Part shown: one piece after another, positions 60,564 to 64,000 of the stretch | Numbering within the stretch: position 1 is the stretch's first letter | Layout: each line of letters starts with the position of its first letter | Source: Oryzias latipes | Lineage: Eukaryota; Chordata; Actinopteri; Beloniformes; Adrianichthyidae | DNA length: 64,000 nucleotides | Direction of reading: 5' to 3' | Assembly: GCF_002234675.1 (NCBI RefSeq) | Contig: NC_019867.2 | Location: forward strand, 631,001-695,000 | Notes under the pieces: model-generated | Seen by the model: the letters and a program-made list of their open reading frames with translations, nothing else | Database searches by the model: none | Told to the model about the DNA's origin: nothing | Position numbers and translations under genes: made by a program

Positions 60564-61000
60564 GATGACTCAGCGTTCGGAGGACAAACACACGAAGGAA
60601 GAACCACAAAAATAGGTGGAGCCCCTTTGTTCTGGGGGGGTGGATGACAACAAAAGATGAGGCCGGCCTCGGCGGCGGAGGCGGGTGATGGGAAAGGAGC
60701 CGCTTCCTCGTCTTTAAGGCTGCATCCTCCTCTCCTCCAGCACGCAGACGGGTGCAACGCGCCGCTGTCGCAGACGGCAGCCCTCCCTCCCTCCCTCCCT
60801 CTGCGTCAGCCCCCGCTGTCCCTTTGTGCAGACGGGGGCTCGAGATGCAAAGCTGCCTGAAATCACAGTCGCTGCCGGCTGGCTCCGATCGGACTGCCTG
60901 AGCGCTGCAGTGGAGGCTCTGGGAGGGTGTCGACCAAGATGGCCGACGGCAGTGCTGGGTTCAGCAGCGCGCGGTCACGTGAGCGGATGGTGCATGCGTA
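60564..61000 (-). promoter_or_regulatory. rufy3 5' UTR and promoter region
   Basis: GC- and CpG-rich sequence directly upstream of the rufy3 ATG, with a ccctccctccctccct tract near 60,781. Start site unknown. Confidence 0.45.
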
Positions 61001-61394
61001 AAGCGGGGAGGGGTCCCCAGAGCGGCCAACCCGTCCTAACGATGCAGCAGAGGTGGTGCGTGAGCAGCATCCCACAGCTGAAACAGAGGCCTGCTGTCTG
61101 TGAGGATGGAGGCGGCGACCCGCGGCTGAACCCGCCCCTCAGGAGGACGCGCTCGTCTCCTCGTCAGCACAGCGCAAAGATTCTGGATTGATGATCTCCC
61201 AGAATTCCCCTGTGCCAGAACAGGCTGACACTGAACAACACAGACAATTACAGCCACAGACACAGCAGAACCAAACCTGTTCAGATAAACCCGTGACCAA
61301 ACTCAGAGGACAGTTGGGACAAAGGTTGGTCAGGGAAGTGTCTCATCAGCCAAATCCAAAATCCATCAGAGCAGCATGAGGCCAAGCGGACCAG

Positions 61395-61539
61395 AACCCA
61401 TGCTGGTCAGCCCGCATATAGATATATATTTCTGTGTATAAATGAATATTTCTGTGTATACAGTACATGTATTTTTCTGTGTATAGATGTATATTTCTGA
61501 ATACAAATATATATTTCTGGGAATAAATGTATATTTGTG

Positions 61540-61545
<6 letters not shown>
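61395..61545. repeat. tatatttctgtgtataaatg minisatellite
   Basis: About six imperfect units of roughly 20-24 bases. Two more units continue on the far side of the Tc1 element (62,564-62,605), so the transposon sits inside the array. Confidence 0.75.
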
Positions 61546-62563
<1,018 letters not shown>

Positions 62564-62605
62564 TATATTTCTGTGTATAAATGTATATTTCTGCTGTTTG
62601 TCTAT

Positions 62606-64000
62606 AACTTTATTTTTGTTTTGAATGCTGGAAATAAAACATTTTTTAAATCCAAGATGAGAAGCAGTGATGTTTTTCTGTGAGCTTCACTAGCTAAAGC
62701 TGCAAAGATGAGTAAATCCAGAACTGTGGGTCGTTGACATGAAGGGGATTCTGACTTCAGCTCGATTCGACTTGATTCTGTCCCGCCTCCCACATGACGC
62801 AGCTGAGCTTTAAGCTTTCCAACGGAAATTCTATGCGTAAATGCGCCTTTCGGGCTTCTGCGATCAAAACCGTCACCGTCAGTTGCTACACAAATTTTTA
62901 AGACCGTTTCCGGGCTCTACGTAAAAAGACGCACAGTCATGGAATGTGTATTGAAAGTTAAACCAGTTGAACGTTGACCAATCAGGGACTTTGTTTTGGT
63001 AGTGACGTATGAGAGTGATGTCCCTTTCAGCTCGTGGAAGTTCCAACCATTTTTAAACGGATTAATGATTGCAGTTTGTTCCCGGCCGGAATTCTGTGAC
63101 CCCAAGTCTTTCATTTGGGAATAGAGCTGTGAAAGCAAAAGTCTGGAGCCACAATTCATGAGATTTGCACTGCTGTGACATTTCACACCAAGTCTCCTCC
63201 ACTGGCGGACATGGACTACTTAACAGTCTCTGCAGTTCTTTGTGCAAAATATCTCTGATCGGATCAAAGATCGGATTAGAATTGAACTGTGTAGAACTTT
63301 ATTGATTAGAACAAAGGTTTCCATCCGCCACACCTTCAGTCAGAATAAATCATTTGGACATGCGCAGAACTCTCTAAAATACTGGAAACCGCCGTAGAAG
63401 AAGAAATATTGAGTTCTGTAGTAAACAAAGAAACCTGCAGCATAGAGCCAGATGATCTTCTACGCGTCATTTTATTATTGTTAGGATTATTATGAAGTGC
63501 CTGTCATCATTTTATTATTTCTTCTTGGTGGAACGGAGCTGGAAGAAGCCTTAGGATTAGGCTAATACGTGCTAACAACACGCACTTCCGGATGTGGGAA
63601 TAACATCCACCTTTATTCCGTCTGGACACGCCTGGAAACATGAATTCACAGGATTGTTTCCACGGTTTCTCAGGACCGAGCAGCATCTCTGCATTCAAAG
63701 GCGCCTCCCTCAGCTCACACACCGTCCCAGAGCCGCTCCTCTGCTCTGAGGCCCGGTTCTACGGAGTCCAGCAGCACTTGCAGCGGTCCAAAGCCTCCTC
63801 CGGAGCCACGCCCTAACAAAGGACTCTCCCCAGCCCGCAAACACGAAGCTACGAGTCTGGCTGCTCTGCTCAGAGACACGGTTAGCTGAGGTGGAGCGGG
63901 CGGCCGGTCCTGTTGGTGCTCCAAAGCCTCCTCTGGAGCCACACCGTCTATGCATGACCTAAACCAGAGCAGGAATCACCCACGGTCAGAATAAACGCTT
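62606..64000. other. Region with no recognised feature
   Basis: No exon, repeat family or RNA gene could be assigned. Short open frames on the minus strand near 63,715-63,955 do not resemble known proteins. Confidence 0.5.

Overview
This is nuclear DNA from a ray-finned (teleost) fish, probably a percomorph. The evidence is intron-exon genes encoding recognisable vertebrate proteins, fish-type DNA transposons (PIF/Harbinger, hAT-like, Tc1, an ISL2EU-like THAP/DDE element), an RTE-type LINE tail, tRNA-derived SINEs and very many mini- and microsatellites. The species cannot be fixed from the sequence alone. There are no operons, ribosome binding sites or CRISPR arrays.

Four protein-coding genes can be assembled exon by exon, with GT/AG splice sites and matching phases. 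On the minus strand are ypel1 (3,646-12,102; 119 aa, yippee-like zinc protein) and mapk1 (23,526-37,600; 369 aa, ERK2 kinase). On the plus strand is grsf1 (46,112-48,357; 384 aa, mitochondrial G-rich RNA-binding protein). On the minus strand again is rufy3 (51,421-60,563; 469 aa short form or 652 aa long form, RUN/coiled-coil/FYVE-like trafficking adaptor). From recall, ypel1-mapk1 are neighbours in the same orientation on human chromosome 22, and grsf1-rufy3 are tail-to-tail neighbours on human chromosome 4. Both pairs are kept here and placed side by side.

Layout: 1-3,645 is the region 3' of ypel1, with a 20-bp minisatellite. 3,885-8,765 is a 4.9-kb satellite of 14-bp units inside the last ypel1 intron. 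12,103-21,470 is mostly non-coding and holds several dispersed repeats. 21,470-37,600 is mapk1, whose first intron carries two more large minisatellites. 37,950-45,823 is a transposon cluster between mapk1 and grsf1. 46,112-48,357 is grsf1. 48,358-51,420 is intergenic. 51,421-60,563 is rufy3, with repeats in introns 1 and 10. 60,564-64,000 is the rufy3 upstream region with a broken Tc1 element and otherwise no recognised gene.

The most interesting find is in the transposon cluster. A 1.6-kb PIF/Harbinger-type element (40,562-42,184) has terminal inverted repeats and a 3-bp CAG target duplication. It carries a 277-bp copy of the start of grsf1 (exon 1, its splice donor and the beginning of intron 1), identical at every base to the resident gene 5.2 kb away. 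This looks like a very recent host-gene capture by a DNA transposon in a vertebrate. Next in interest are the multi-level CpG-rich satellite in the ypel1 intron and a Harbinger element ending only 11 bases from a rufy3 exon.
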